Shown here piece after piece: positions 1 through 10,327 of a stretch of 64,000 bases of DNA; position 1 is the first letter of the stretch, and each line of letters opens with the position of its first letter. The position numbers and the translations under genes are program-made. The stretch comes from Symbiodinium natans (taxonomy: Eukaryota > Sar > Dinophyceae > Suessiales > Symbiodiniaceae), in assembly GCA_905221605.1 (NCBI GenBank), contig CAJNDS010002812.1:439001-503000 (forward strand). Direction: 5' to 3'. Below the pieces are notes generated by a model, which was not told the DNA's origin, ran no database searches, and was given only the letters and a program-made list of their open reading frames with translations.

Positions 1-1027
1 AGCAAGGCTTCCTCAAAGAGCTCCAGGAGTTCGCCTCTCGAGATCACCGTGTCCGTGATCATGGATCGAACCCAGGCAACGTCCTCTGCATGGATTTCTC
101 GAAGCAGCCACTTCCGATACGTGACCAGATCCTCACGAATTTGGTCCTGGTAGTTCGGAAGATGAGGCAACAGAGCCAGGAGATGTTGGTCGTAGGACAG
201 AGCATTGAGGTGATGGTCCTGATGTTGAAAGCGCCATCCATTCTTAACTGACGATGCCCCTTCTGAGGTTGAAGAAGACACTTTGAGAAGTTGCTGCACC
301 CGGTATACTGTGGAGGCTCGCCTAAGCGCCTGCAAGTCGAAGTAATGAAGGTCCAGTTGCTTGTCATCGTGTAGACGAAGATTGGCGGGGAAGTAGTCCG
401 AGCCTTGTCCTGGAGCATGCGATGGCTGTGACTGCTCAATGCCTGAGAGTAGGCGTGGAGTTGACGATCGCATAAGGAGGTGAAGATGTGACAGGGCGTT
501 GGCTATCATAAAGTGCACCTCCCCCTGGCCAAAGTGGCGCGTCAGGTACGTCCAGATGCGCTGGGTGGTAGGCTCCGCATCTTCTAGCTGGAATGAGTTC
601 TGGCCACGACCATCATTCGTGTAGTCCCGAATCGCCTGAGAGATGAAGAGGAGCTGGCGCTTCTGATGGTACGTCAGAGTAGGAGAATGAGGCTCTGTCA
701 GCATCATCTCATCATGCTTCCGTTTTGCGGCCATCTTGCGGGGCGCAGTTTTGGGAAGGTAGAGCCGCAACTCTCCCATGTGCCAGTGAACCTTCTCCGC
801 GAGCAGCTTCATGAAGCTGCAAGCACGCGAAGCTATCCGTATCTGACGGTTCGAGTGTTGGATCGCCTCCTCCGCAGAGGTGCGTGAGGATGCCAGGTCC
901 AGATTGCTTGCTGTGGCGGCACCAGCTGGAGTTGTAGGGTATACAGTACCGGCAGCGGCAGGAAGAGAGATTCAAGGAGTACCTCCATTGCTTGTTCGCG
1001 GCTGAGGACGGGGCGAAGATCTGCCAT
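1..1027 (-). CDS. Tandem unknown gene, copy 3 (cut by window edge, one frameshift)
   Basis: Function unknown. The start MADLRPVLSREQ at 1027 reads about 27 residues (ending LFLPLPV) and then hits a stop near 833, but a second frame picks up the family sequence from about 945 and stays open to base 1. I translated that frame: it has HSNRQIRIASRACSFMKLL, then YFPANLRLHDDKQLDLHYFD, then LLPHLPNYQDQIREDLV, which align residue by residue with copy 1 (2840-4081). So one indel near 943-957 breaks an otherwise intact gene; a sequencing error is equally possible. The C-terminus lies beyond the left edge. It is intronless like its neighbours, and a conserved hairpin sits 18 bp upstream of the start. 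Confidence 0.65.
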
Positions 1028-1230
1028 GGGGTTTGGCCGGGTTGAAGTTCGCCAGGAGGGGACCTCACTCGTGCGAACCTGAGAGCAAAACTTTGCGAGG
1101 AGACCTGTGCTTAGTGAGACCTGGCGTAGGAAGATCGGAGCTACACGCTTTTTCCCGCGATTTGGGAAGATAGTGCAGTGAACAGGAGGGGACCTCACTC
1201 GTTTGGAAGGCTATGGTGCTCGGACAGTCT
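1028..1230 (-). promoter_or_regulatory. Spacer with two copies of the conserved-loop hairpin
   Basis: This is the gap between copy 2 (stop at 1231) and copy 3 (start at 1027). One hairpin has arms 1045-1052 and 1073-1080 (8 pairs, one G-U on the minus strand) and a 20-nt loop. The second copy of the same loop is at 1181-1203 with only about 3 closing pairs. On the minus strand the loop reads ACGAGTGAGGTCCCCTCCTG in both. One copy sits just upstream of a start and one just downstream of a stop. The role is unknown; RNA processing between tandem genes is an inference. Confidence 0.5.
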
Positions 1231-2469
1231 CTAGCCCCGAATTTTGTCGTCTAGCGTCTGCTTCAGACGTCGACGGTGTCGAACGAGGAGCAGAGTCAGC
1301 GCCACAGCAAAGTTCTTATAGTCATCAAAGACCTGGTCATGGAGCGGGGAGAGGATTGTGATGACTCCTTGTGCCTGCTCGAGATCTCCTTGGTCCCCTC
1401 CATATCTGTGTCGTATTTGTTGCCAGAGACTGTCAGCAAAGTGGCGATGGAGAGTGTCTCTAGGTAGAAGCTGACTCACTACCAGGTTGCGCACCCACAA
1501 GAAGTCTTCATCGGACAGAGGGGTTGACAGCCATAGGCGGTACAGTGTCAGGATTTCTCGGAGTGTCTCCTGATAGTGCGGGATCATTGAAGCCAGTTTG
1601 GAGTGGTAATCCTCATAGTCAAGCTTTGAGAGATCTCGGTCTTGTTCAAGGAATTCCCAGCCATCGCGGATCTGTTCGCTGGCCGATGTAGGTGTGGAGG
1701 CCGTAATAGTCCGCAGTTGTTGCAGTAGGCGCAGCTGAAGCGATGCTCTTTTGAGCGTTCTGAAATCGTATGCTTCAAGATCAAGCTGATGAGGGTCGTG
1801 AAGCCGGAGGCCTAGGGGGAAGTACTTTTTGCCTTGCCAGTTCTCCTCTGTCGTTTGGGAATGCAACTGGAGTAGGTTCCTTTGATGTGCTGGAGTGAAT
1901 TCAGACTGCAGAATGACCTTGGCCTGCTCCAGAGTTCGGAGCAGAATGGCATTCAGCTCTGACTGCGAGAACCTCCTGGTGAGATAATGCCAGGTTAGTG
2001 CGCTGGCCTGATCAGCATCGGACGTACTAAAGGACGGCGAGCCTTCTCCGTCATTTGTGTAGTTGCGGATCATGAGGGTGAGGTACATGATTTGCTGGCG
2101 CTGGAGAGGCCCCATGTTTGGGGGCAGGTACACTGAAGGCAGCTCGTCATCAATGTGCTTGCGCTTGCCTGCCAAGGTACGTGGCCTAGCCTCAAGGGGC
2201 AAGGCAGTATGCCTTCCCTCGCGCCAGGCTAGGTGCCTGTCCAAGTGACATATGAAGCTGCAAAGACGTGATGCCACTCTCATGCTTCGTTCTGCCATAG
2301 GTTCAAGTTCTTCTGTAGTGAAGGTGAGCCTCCTCGGGGTGAGGTGAGTATTTGCTGAGGTCGATGTGACCATGTGCTCACGGATGCCGCCAGGTAGGTA
2401 GATGGTCGTTGGGACGTGGAGCGACTCCAGGAGAATCTCGAGCAGAACCTCTCGAGACGGTGAAGGCAT
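1231..2469 (-). CDS. Tandem unknown gene, copy 2 (412 aa)
   Basis: Intact single-exon ORF of 412 codons; I recognise no domain. It is collinear with the neighbouring copies: N-terminal LLE-LLESL, a KRKH box near residue 105, then IRNYTNDGEG, LTRRFSQSELNAIL, KYFPLGLRLHDPHQLDLEAY, RASLQLRLLQQL, YQETLREILTLYRLWL and a C-terminal YKNFAVALTLLL. The most constant parts among copies are R-x-YTNDG, YFP-x(4)-L, the LDL-x-x-(Y/F)D box and YQ-x(4)-RE-x-L. It is leucine- and arginine-rich, probably mostly helical, with no signal peptide and no membrane segment. It diverges more from copies 1 and 3 than those two do from each other. The start is the ATG nearest the end of the conserved block. Confidence 0.75.
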   Translation of the reverse strand: MPSPSREVLLEILLESLHVPTTIYLPGGIREHMVTSTSANTHLTPRRLTFTTEELEPMAERSMRVASRLCSFICHLDRHLAWREGRHTALPLEARPRTLAGKRKHIDDELPSVYLPPNMGPLQRQQIMYLTLMIRNYTNDGEGSPSFSTSDADQASALTWHYLTRRFSQSELNAILLRTLEQAKVILQSEFTPAHQRNLLQLHSQTTEENWQGKKYFPLGLRLHDPHQLDLEAYDFRTLKRASLQLRLLQQLRTITASTPTSASEQIRDGWEFLEQDRDLSKLDYEDYHSKLASMIPHYQETLREILTLYRLWLSTPLSDEDFLWVRNLVVSQLLPRDTLHRHFADSLWQQIRHRYGGDQGDLEQAQGVITILSPLHDQVFDDYKNFAVALTLLLVRHRRRLKQTLDDKIRG

Positions 2470-2839
2470 GGCTGGTTTGTTAACCGGGAGGAGACCTCAC
2501 GTGGTCAGCTTGTGTAAAGAGGCTGAGCTCGGCTGTGGTAGGCTTCAATGAAAGCAGAAAGCTGCAAACTTGAATGTTTTAGCATGTAAACCAGGCAGGG
2601 CTGAGGCGTTGGCACTGCGTCAAGCTTCAACTCTATCTGCAGGAAAACCTTATTGTCGGAGAATGCCGCAGTAATCGTAGTGAGAAAGGGCTGTGCTGCA
2701 GTTAGAGAGTCAGGAGACTTTTCCGCTGCTTATGGCTTGGCGTGCAAGAGGCTGGTTGTGTCCCTTGTTGGACAGAGACGTTGCTAGCCCGATGCTCTGC
2801 TTTGCAGGAGGGGACCTCACACGCAAAGCTGCTGGCAGG
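2470..2839 (-). promoter_or_regulatory. Spacer with two copies of the conserved-loop hairpin
   Basis: This is the gap between copy 1 (stop at 2840) and copy 2 (start at 2469). The hairpin at 2479-2509 pairs GTTAACC with GGTCAGC (7 pairs, wobbles included) around a loop that reads ACGTGAGGTCTCCTCCC on the minus strand. The hairpin at 2799-2829 pairs GCTTTGC with GCAAAGC perfectly around GTGTGAGGTCCCCTCCT. The stem sequence differs in every copy while pairing is kept and the loop is nearly constant. As in the other spacer, one copy follows a stop and one precedes a start. Confidence 0.5.
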
Positions 2840-4081
2840 CTAGGGCGCGAAAAGGCGAAGCAAGGACTGGTGCCTCTGGTGCGACAAAGTGCGATGAAGT
2901 GACCGAACCCGTTGGCGGTTCAGGGGAGTGAGCATCTTATAGACGATCGCAAACGGTTTGTACTCCTCGTAGACGTCATCACGTAGAGGATTGATGATTT
3001 GGTAGAAGCGAAGAGCCATGCTGTTTTGGAAGTTCGGAGTGGAATCAACGCGGTTAGGAGACTCAGCACAGGCCTGAAGTGTATGGTTGACCTGCTTGAG
3101 GAGAGCATGTTCGAAGAGTTCCCGGAGTTCACCTCTCGAGACAGCTGACTCTAAAAGTACATCGCGGGTCCAGGCCGTCTCCTCTTCAGTGATGTCACGT
3201 AGGAGCCATTGCCTGTACATCACCAGATTCTCTCGGATTTGGTCCTGGTAGTCCGGGAGGTGAGGCAGCAAGGCCTGGAGATGCTTGTCATAGGGTAAGG
3301 AGTCGAGATGTTGCGCTTGTTGCTGGAAGCGCCAGCCATTGGTTACAGGTGACTCTCCGCCCGGGGTTGAGTGAGATAGCTTGAGAAGCTGCTGTACTCG
3401 ATATATCGTCGACGCACGCCTGAGTGCCTGAAGGTCGAAGTATTGGAGATCCAAGTGTTTGTCTTCGGATAGGCTTAGATGTGTGGGAAAATAGCCCTGA
3501 CCTTGTCCCGGAGCCAGAGACGGCTGTGACTGCTCCATGCCTGATGTCAGACGTGGTGTCGCCGACCTCATCAGGAGATGGAGATGCGACAAGGTGGTGG
3601 CTATCATAAAATTGACCTCTCCTTTGGCAAAGGGACGTGGAAGGTACGTCCAAATTCGCAGTGTGGTATTCTCCGCATCTTCGAGTTGAAAGGAGTTTTG
3701 ACCTGGGCCATCGTTCGTGTAGTCCCTGATCGCCTGAGATATGAAAATGAGCTGACGCCGCCGAGGATAAGTCAGAGTGTTCTCCTGAGGCTCGTGGAGC
3801 ATCATTTCCTCGTGCTTGCGTTTGGTTGCTAGCTGTCGAGTAGCAGTCTTGGGGAGGTAGAGTCGAAGGTCACCCAGTCTCCAGTTGACTTTCTCCGTGA
3901 GCAGTTTCATGAAGCTGCAGGTGCGGGAAGCTATGCGTATCTGGCGGTCTGAGTGCCGGAGGGTGTCGTCTGCCTGGATACGTGTAGATGCCATGTGTAT
4001 GTTGCTGGCCGTGTGGTCTCCCGAGTAGGATGCAGGGTCAACCGGAAGCGGTAGGAAAAGGGATTCCAGAAGCACCTCCAT
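2840..4081 (-). CDS. Tandem unknown gene, copy 1 (start codon uncertain)
   Basis: Function unknown; family as in 1231-2469 and closest to copy 3. From the ATG at 4081 it reads MEVLLESLFLPLPVDPAS, then SDRQIRIASRTCSFMKLL, RKHEEMML, AIRDYTNDGPGQNSFQLED, YFPTHLSLSEDKHLDLQYFD and LLPHLPDYQDQIRENLVMY, ending RLFAP. Copy 3 has its ATG about a dozen codons further upstream; here the matching position reads EALPPVLSRDQT and then runs straight into (GTT)n, so the ancestral start seems lost to the repeat. The real start is either the internal Met at 4081 or lies across the repeat, since the frame stays open through it to an ATG near 5233. Confidence 0.65.
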   Translation of the reverse strand: MEVLLESLFLPLPVDPASYSGDHTASNIHMASTRIQADDTLRHSDRQIRIASRTCSFMKLLTEKVNWRLGDLRLYLPKTATRQLATKRKHEEMMLHEPQENTLTYPRRRQLIFISQAIRDYTNDGPGQNSFQLEDAENTTLRIWTYLPRPFAKGEVNFMIATTLSHLHLLMRSATPRLTSGMEQSQPSLAPGQGQGYFPTHLSLSEDKHLDLQYFDLQALRRASTIYRVQQLLKLSHSTPGGESPVTNGWRFQQQAQHLDSLPYDKHLQALLPHLPDYQDQIRENLVMYRQWLLRDITEEETAWTRDVLLESAVSRGELRELFEHALLKQVNHTLQACAESPNRVDSTPNFQNSMALRFYQIINPLRDDVYEEYKPFAIVYKMLTPLNRQRVRSLHRTLSHQRHQSLLRLFAP

Positions 4082-4116
4082 GGTTTGGTCCCTGCTCAGC
4101 ACCGGAGGGAGGGCCT

Positions 4117-5230
<1,114 letters not shown>

Positions 5231-5232
5231 CA

Positions 5233-5337
5233 AACACCGTGGAGGTGTTCATGTTCAGAAACACCGTGGAGGTGCATGGCCACACTTTGGAAGTGTGCAT
5301 GTACAGTTTTCACGTTCGCAAACACCGTGGAGGTGTT
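5233..5337 (+). repeat. Array of four small hairpins
   Basis: Hairpins at 5233-5249, 5260-5274, 5281-5297 and 5321-5337. Three use the stem AACACC/GGTGTT or its shorter CACC/GGTG form. The third uses a different, perfectly paired stem, CACACTT/AAGTGTG, around TGG. Each is followed closely by CATG. Confidence 0.6.
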
Positions 5338-5412
5338 CATGTGCATGATCGTCAGCACCTTACTCAGCCACCAGTTGAACATTAGACGTGCGGGCGCGCG
5401 TGCGCGTGTGCG

Positions 5413-5842
5413 CGCATGTCGAGTGCCATGTTATGGAGTTATGCCAGCATCCTTCGAAATCCTGCCGCCCGAAACCCTTTCCGGGGATGGGGGTGGGGAT
5501 GGGGGTGGGGGGGTGGGGATGGGGGTGGGGATGGGATGGGGGTTGGGGATTGTTGGGGGGGTGGGGATGGGGGTGGGGGGGGGGTGGGGATGGGGCTGGG
5601 GAGGGGGTGGGGAAACGAAGCCTCGATGATGCGCACCCCAACAACAAACAACGGCGCACACGCGCGCGGGAACTGGTGCGTTTTCCGTGCGCGCCGTTCG
5701 CGCATGTCGAGTGCCATGTTATGGAGTTATGCCAGCATCCTTCGAAATCCTGCCGCCCGAAACCCTTTCCGGAGCCACTGATGCTGCTGACGCTCGCCCG
5801 CCGGGTCCCCAAAGAGAAACGAAGCCTCGATGATGCGCACCC
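5413..5842 (+). repeat. Tandem duplication with a G-rich insert
   Basis: A 72-bp segment at 5413-5484 recurs without change at 5701-5772, and a second segment (5612-5638) recurs at 5816-5842. The first unit has a GGGGATGGGGGT-type minisatellite (5485-5611) between its two parts; the second has 43 bp of unique sequence there. Reading frames across it are low-complexity and are not called genes. Confidence 0.7.
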
Positions 5843-6460
5843 TGGCCCCCCGCCCGGCCGCGCATCATGAGCATCAGCGGCTCCGGCCTCCAGGCATGCA
5901 TGGCTTATAGGGGCATATGCCGGCCTCAAAACGTAAATGTCCGTAACAGCACGAAAACCACGGTATTTACAGCGATTTCTGTGTTTTCCAAGCTCTCAGC
6001 CGCATCCGAAACCCAAAACCCAACCCGCTGATGCTCATGATGCGCGCTCTTGTGGGGGTCCTTTGGGGTGGCCAATGCCACCCAAAAAACATCAACAACG
6101 CGTATTTGGCCAAAGTTGAAAAACCAGAGTCGATGATGCTCTCCGGGGTCGTTTTTGGGACCCCCCCATGGGGCGCCCAAAAAATGCGTCCAGGAGCCCA
6201 AATTCGGTGGGAAATAGCGCGTTTTTCGCGATAAAAATTGTACCTGAAACATGATGCCCTTCGGGAGCCGCATTTGGAGCCGGATGTTGGGGAGCCAACC
6301 GGGTCAGCGGCTTAACCCCCCCCCAGAATAGCTAAAGCTAGGGCTGGCGCCTAACGGCGTCGGACCACGGGCGTGCCCGGATTTAAGAGCCTCCGGCTCA
6401 AGCCGCCGACCCCGCCGGAGCATTGTTCAGGGCTCAGGCGGCGCAGCGTGCCCCCGCGCC
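5843..6460. other. No gene seen
   Basis: Mixed sequence without a convincing frame or exon-like island. It carries several short GATGATGC/GATGCTCATGATG motifs resembling the preceding duplication. A 29-bp stretch at 6381-6409 recurs at 36682-36710. Confidence 0.5.
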
Positions 6461-6880
6461 AAACCCTAAACCCAAACCCGACCCTAGACCCTACAGCCGA
6501 AACCGTAAACCCTACAGCCTAAACCCTAAAGCCTCAGCCCTAAAGCCGAACCCTAAACCCCAAAGTAAAGCCTAAACCGAAACCGGAACCCTAAACCCCG
6601 AAAGCCTAAACCGAGGACAGCCCAACGACCACAGGCTTAGGGTTAAGGGTGGGAGGGCTAGGGTTTAGGGTTTCGGGTGCAGGTTAAGTTTTTAGTGGGG
6701 AGGGGAAGGGGGCGGGGGGGGGTGGGTTTTTTCCCCAAAAAGCCCCTATGCCCTGTGCGAAACCGCCTATGGTCCATGAGTACACGCGGTGTGGGTGGCC
6801 TGGCCCTCCACGGAAAAGCTGCCGGGGTACCCCCCCCCCTCCCCCCCGCCGAAAACCTCCAACAGTCCGCCAGGGTCGAA
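6381..6880 (+). repeat. Dispersed repeat, first copy (second at 36682-37055)
   Basis: Two blocks match the second copy in the same order: the 29-bp stretch at 6381-6409, and a longer block from about 6740 that includes CCCTGTGCGAAA, TATGGTCCATGAG and CACGGAAAAGCTG. Between them the copies differ, and here the gap is filled by degenerate telomere repeats. Confidence 0.6.
6461..6690. repeat. Degenerate telomere repeats, both orientations
   Basis: CCCTAAA-type units with many variants (CCTACAG, CCGAAAC) to about 6610, then TTTAGGG-type units at 6640-6680. Only about 30 bp lie between the opposed tracts. Confidence 0.75.
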
Positions 6881-6941
6881 CCCTAAACCCTAAACCCTAA
6901 ACCCTAAACCCTAAACCCTAATTAAACCCTAAACCCTAAAC
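6881..6941 (-). repeat. CCCTAAA tract left of the exon at 6975
   Basis: About eight units. Its partner is the TTTAGGG tract at 7063-7100 on the other side of the exon-like island. Confidence 0.85.
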
Positions 6942-6974
6942 GGCGTGCCCTTTAAGGGTTTGGGGCTGCTGCAG

Positions 6975-7044
6975 GAGGAGGTGTCGCATTACTGCCAAGT
7001 TCTCTTCGCTGCACGCCGTGATCGCAAGGAAGCGAGTCCTGGCT
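6975..7044 (+). CDS. Putative exon (EEVSHYCQVLF...)
   Basis: CTGCTGCAG acceptor at 6974. The open frame reads EEVSHYCQVLFAARRDRKE. The donor is uncertain; GTGGTC at 7045 is the nearest GT. CCCTAAA tract on the left, TTTAGGG tract on the right. Confidence 0.45.
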
Positions 7045-7100
7045 GTGGTCTCAAGCCTTTGTGGTTTAGGGTGCAGGGTTTAGGGTTTAGGGTTTAGGGT

Positions 7101-7980
7101 CCCCCCCCAAGGAAAACACACATATAAATAAATTGAAAAAATAAAGAGATAAATATCTTCATAAGTAAGGATATATATACATGTATATATACATATATGC
7201 ACAGACATTCCTCCTTTTTTATTTGGGCGGGGGGTGGGGGTTCGTGGATATTCCTCCTTATAAGGGCAATATAGGGAACAATATATTGTTTTCTTTTGGT
7301 GGGTTTTTTTGAGCACATAGTTGGTTGTTGAGATCGATTGCGGTTTCTAGGCCAGATGTTGTCAGTAGTCCGCGGCCTGAAGTAGGCCACGCTTTGTGGG
7401 AAAGCACCTCTTTTTAAAGCTATCCTTGCGTGCAAGACCAACAGCCGTACCCTGAACGATTTCGGGTTTGGGGCTAAAGCCCTCAGAGCCCTGAAGTCCC
7501 TGAAGACCCTAAACCCTGAAAGCCCCGAAGCCTCCTGGCATGAATTGCATCGTGCTGACTGCGCTGGTCACTTAAGCTCCATGGCTTCATATTGTTGAGG
7601 GACCCTAAGCCCAAAACTTTCTAACTCTAAACCTTAAACCCGAAACCCTCTGGTTACGGGTTGAGGGTTGAGGTTGAACGTGTTTGGGCTGCTAGGGTTT
7701 TGGGTTTGGCTTCTATCATGGCCCCTTAAAAGGGTCCTTTACCTCCATGAGTATCGGGTCACGTTTTGGACTTAGCTGTCTTGTTACAATCCACGCACCA
7801 TTAAATAAGGTGCCTAATAGAGGCACTACCTGGCGTAAGCTATCTGATGCATGGATTAGACAGGGTATATCGAATACTCTAGGTAGGGGTGAAGAGATGT
7901 ATGGGGGTATATGTCCCCCTGTGCAGGGTCTATCGGACACTGGACGTGGGGTGAGATGGTGAACTCTGCGTCACTTGCAC
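7101..7980. other. Intron-like interior, no gene seen
   Basis: AT-rich stretch with TATATACATGTATATATACATATA near 7170, scattered short telomere units at 7505 and 7600-7715, and a 260-bp unique part at 7715-7980 with no exon-like island. It lies between a TTTAGGG tract (7063-7100) and a CCCTAAA tract (7981-8042). Confidence 0.45.
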
Positions 7981-8042
7981 AAACCCTAAACCCTAAACCC
8001 TAAACCCTAAACCCTAAACCCTAAACCCTAAACCCTAAACCC
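7981..8042 (-). repeat. CCCTAAA tract
   Basis: Nine near-perfect units. Further tracts follow: CCCTAAA at 8339-8383 and TTTAGGG at 8515-8570. The island at 8051-8094 between the first and the TTTAGGG units near 8140 is open on both strands (plus SEPLAASWPNLPNQ, minus WEGWAKKLRAAHS), so it is left uncalled. Confidence 0.85.
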
Positions 8043-8687
8043 ATGCTTAGGAGTGAGCCGCTCGCAGCTTCTTGGCCCAACCTTCCCAATCAGGGTTAGA
8101 GGGTTTGTTTTTATAGGGCTCTTAAGGGGGGTTTAGGGTTTAGGGTTCAAGGGGGGTGTGTATCCCAAGGTTCCCAAAAACTCCCCACTACTCCTTAAGC
8201 TTCCCTAAGGTTCCCTAGGTACCTACCCCCCTCCCCCCCGCCCATGAACAGCCCTAGAACGTTTTGGGGCTTTATGGTCGTAGGTTGTAGGGCTTTAGGG
8301 TTTTTGGGGTTCTTGGGGTTAGAGGGTTATATGGCTTACCCTAAACCCTAAACCCTAAACCCTAAACCCTAAACCCTAAACCCAGGCTTTAGTCGGATGT
8401 CGGTTCTGAGGGCTTTTGGGGGTTCTGGGGCTGACTGCTTCCTAAGGGGCTTCGGGTCACTTCGGGTTGAAGCCTTTGGGGGCTTTGGGGTTTTAGAGTT
8501 TTTGGGCCTTAGTTTTGGGTTTAGGGTTTAGGGTTTAGGGTTTAGGGTTTAGGGTTTAGGGTTTAGGGGGCCTTATTTTGTTTGCGGCTGTGGTGTGTGG
8601 AGGTGGTCTAGGCTTGGAGGGTTTGCAGGGCTTCTCCAGGTGGGCTTCAGAGCTTTCGTGTTTTAGAGCTAGGGAGTTGAGTGCTGC

Positions 8688-8816
8688 ACTTGAAGGGTCA
8701 TGGGTAGCTAGAAGTAGGGTTGTAAGTACCCTGAGTTAAGCAAGGTTATAGCCAGCTATAACTGTAGTTACCTTACTTCTAACCCCCAGGTATAACCACC
8801 CATGAACCTCCGAGTA
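8688..8816. mobile_element. Palindromic element, family M1
   Basis: Terminal inverted repeats of the form ACTTGAAGGGTCATGGGTAG on the left and the matching CACCCATGAACCTCCGAGTA on the right, 129 bp in all. Relatives are at 16604-16831, 27019-27163 and 37945-38066, with one end only at 20035-20060. No coding capacity. Confidence 0.6.
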
Positions 8817-8935
8817 GGGTGTATTAGGGATTGTGCTCAGGGCTGTCGGGTTTTAGGGCTTAGGGCTTAGGGTTTAGGGTTAGCTAGGTGTTCAGGGAAA
8901 TATGAGAACAGCAAGGACCTCCTGTCACTCTACAG

Positions 8936-8969
8936 TACGGGCTACTATAGCGCGGCTGAGGGCTCCCAG
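8936..8969 (+). CDS. Putative exon (TGYYSAAEGSQ)
   Basis: CACTCTACAG acceptor at 8935; 34 nt reading TGYYSAAEGSQ; followed by GATATG, so a GA donor would be needed. Short, so evidence is limited. Confidence 0.3.
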
Positions 8970-9183
8970 GATATGGGTTTAGGGTTTAGGGGTTTAGGGG
9001 TTTAAGGTATAGTGAGCCCTAACCTCACAACTTCAAAGTGTCAGAAGCCTTCCTTTTGCCCACAGTGGGGCATCAGACCCTGATGGCTTCCTTCTCTTCC
9101 TGTGAACAAAGCTTCCTCTCTTGAGTCCCTGGCTGCCATACGAAGGTTTTAGGCCCGATAACCGTAAGCCCCATGCCCTATGA

Positions 9184-9354
9184 CCTAAGCCCTAAGCCCT
9201 AAGCCTTAAGCCTTAAGCCTTAAGCCTTAAGCCTTAAACCTTAAGCCTTAAGCCCTCAGCCCTAAGCCCTAAACCCCCCCCTAAACCCTAAGCCCTGAAC
9301 CCTAAACCCCAAACCCCAAACCCCAAACCCTCAACCCTAAACCCTAAACCCTAT
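9184..9354 (-). repeat. Variant telomere tract (CCTTAAG and CCCTAAA units)
   Basis: Runs of CCTAAG, CCTTAAG and CCCTAAAC units pass from one variant to the next, ending in standard CCCTAAA just left of the exon at 9397. The matching TTTAGGG tract is at 9483-9548, followed by a poly-G run near 9555. Confidence 0.8.
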
Positions 9355-9396
9355 TGGGGATGAAAAAGCCACCCTGTGGGCTCCTCTGGAGCTGAG

Positions 9397-9456
9397 GAGC
9401 TTGCCGTGCAGATCGAAGCCGTAGCTGCCCTGACGACGAGGGTGCGGGCCATGGAG
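9397..9456 (+). CDS. Putative exon (ELAVQIEAVAALTTRVRAME)
   Basis: Sixty nt, twenty codons, strongly helical ELAVQIEAVAALTTRVRAME. GAG acceptor at 9396 and GC donor at 9457. The frame stays open upstream (GSSGAE), so the exon could begin earlier. Opposed telomere tracts flank it. Confidence 0.5.
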
Positions 9457-9875
9457 GCAGGGGATGGAGAGACGCTTTGTTGTTCCTTTCTTTGGTTTAG
9501 GGTTTGGGGTTTGGGGTTTAGGGTTCAGGGTTTAGGGTTCAGTGTCTATGGTTTTAGGGTTTGGGGGGGGGGGGGGGGGGGAGGGCTTAGGGATGTTTAG
9601 GGTTGTTTTAGGGTTTGTGGTGTATCGGGCTTAGGCGAGTTTACACTTCAGAGCCCAGGGTAGTGCAGGGGGTTTATCGGGCTTAAGGGTGGAGGAGTTG
9701 GGCAGGATATTCACATCAGTGGACTTGAAGGGTATAGGTCGACATGCTGAAAGATCTGCTTTAAAGACGCGGTGTTTAGGAGTTTAGTTGGCAGGAAGTA
9801 CGAGACTTGAGCTCTGAAGCCCAAAGTGATGACACATAAATCATGCTTTGCAAGCCCCAAGTTTTCTTCCTTACG

Positions 9876-10105
9876 GTTTAGGGTTTAGGGTTCAGGGTTC
9901 AGGGTTGAGGGTTCAGGGTTTAGGGTTTAACTCGGCGCCCCAAAATGGCACCCATGGCCCAGCTATCACTCAGCGCTTGAACGTCAGGGTAGTTCGCTAA
10001 ATTAGGATGCCATTTTGTGGTCCGTATTTGAGGGGCGCCGAAGTAAACCCTAAGCTCTAAACCCTGAACCCTAAACCCTAAACCCTAAACCCTAACCCCC
10101 AAAGC
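9876..10105. repeat. Palindromic element between outward telomere tracts, family M8
   Basis: TTTAGGG tract at 9876-9928, then a 115-bp element starting ACTCGGCGCCCC and ending GGGGCGCCGAAGT, then a CCCTAAA tract at 10044-10105. The whole block is roughly an inverted repeat, with the telomere tracts as its outer arms. Confidence 0.6.
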
Positions 10106-10144
10106 CTAGTTTAGAGAACTACCCATCAGCAAGTCCACTCACAG

Positions 10145-10195
10145 GAGACTTATGACCAGGGACTGGTGGTCCTTTGCTGCGCCGGCCTGTGCAAG
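10145..10195 (+). CDS. Putative exon (ETYDQGLVVLCCAGLCK)
   Basis: CCACTCACAG acceptor at 10144, 51 nt (17 codons), GC donor at 10196. CCCTAAA tract (10044-10105) on the left, long TTTAGGG tract (10203-10327) on the right. Cysteine-rich but without a spaced metal-binding pattern. Confidence 0.5.
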
Positions 10196-10202
10196 GCTCC
10201 AT

Positions 10203-10327
10203 AGGGTTTGGGGTTTGGGGTTTGGGGGTTAGGGTTTAGGGTTTAGGGTTTAGGGTTTAGGGTTTAGGGTTTAGGGTTTGGGATTTAGGGTTTAGGGTTT
10301 AGGGTTTGGGGGTTCAGGGTTTAGGCT
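10203..10327 (+). repeat. TTTAGGG tract
   Basis: About 16 units with TTTGGGG variants at its left end, starting a few bases after the exon at 10145-10195. Confidence 0.9.

Noticed and set aside
5360-5929. 189-codon minus-strand ORF and overlapping plus ORFs
   Set aside because: They cross a 72-bp duplication and a G-rich minisatellite; the duplicated parts fall in different frames, as expected for non-coding DNA.
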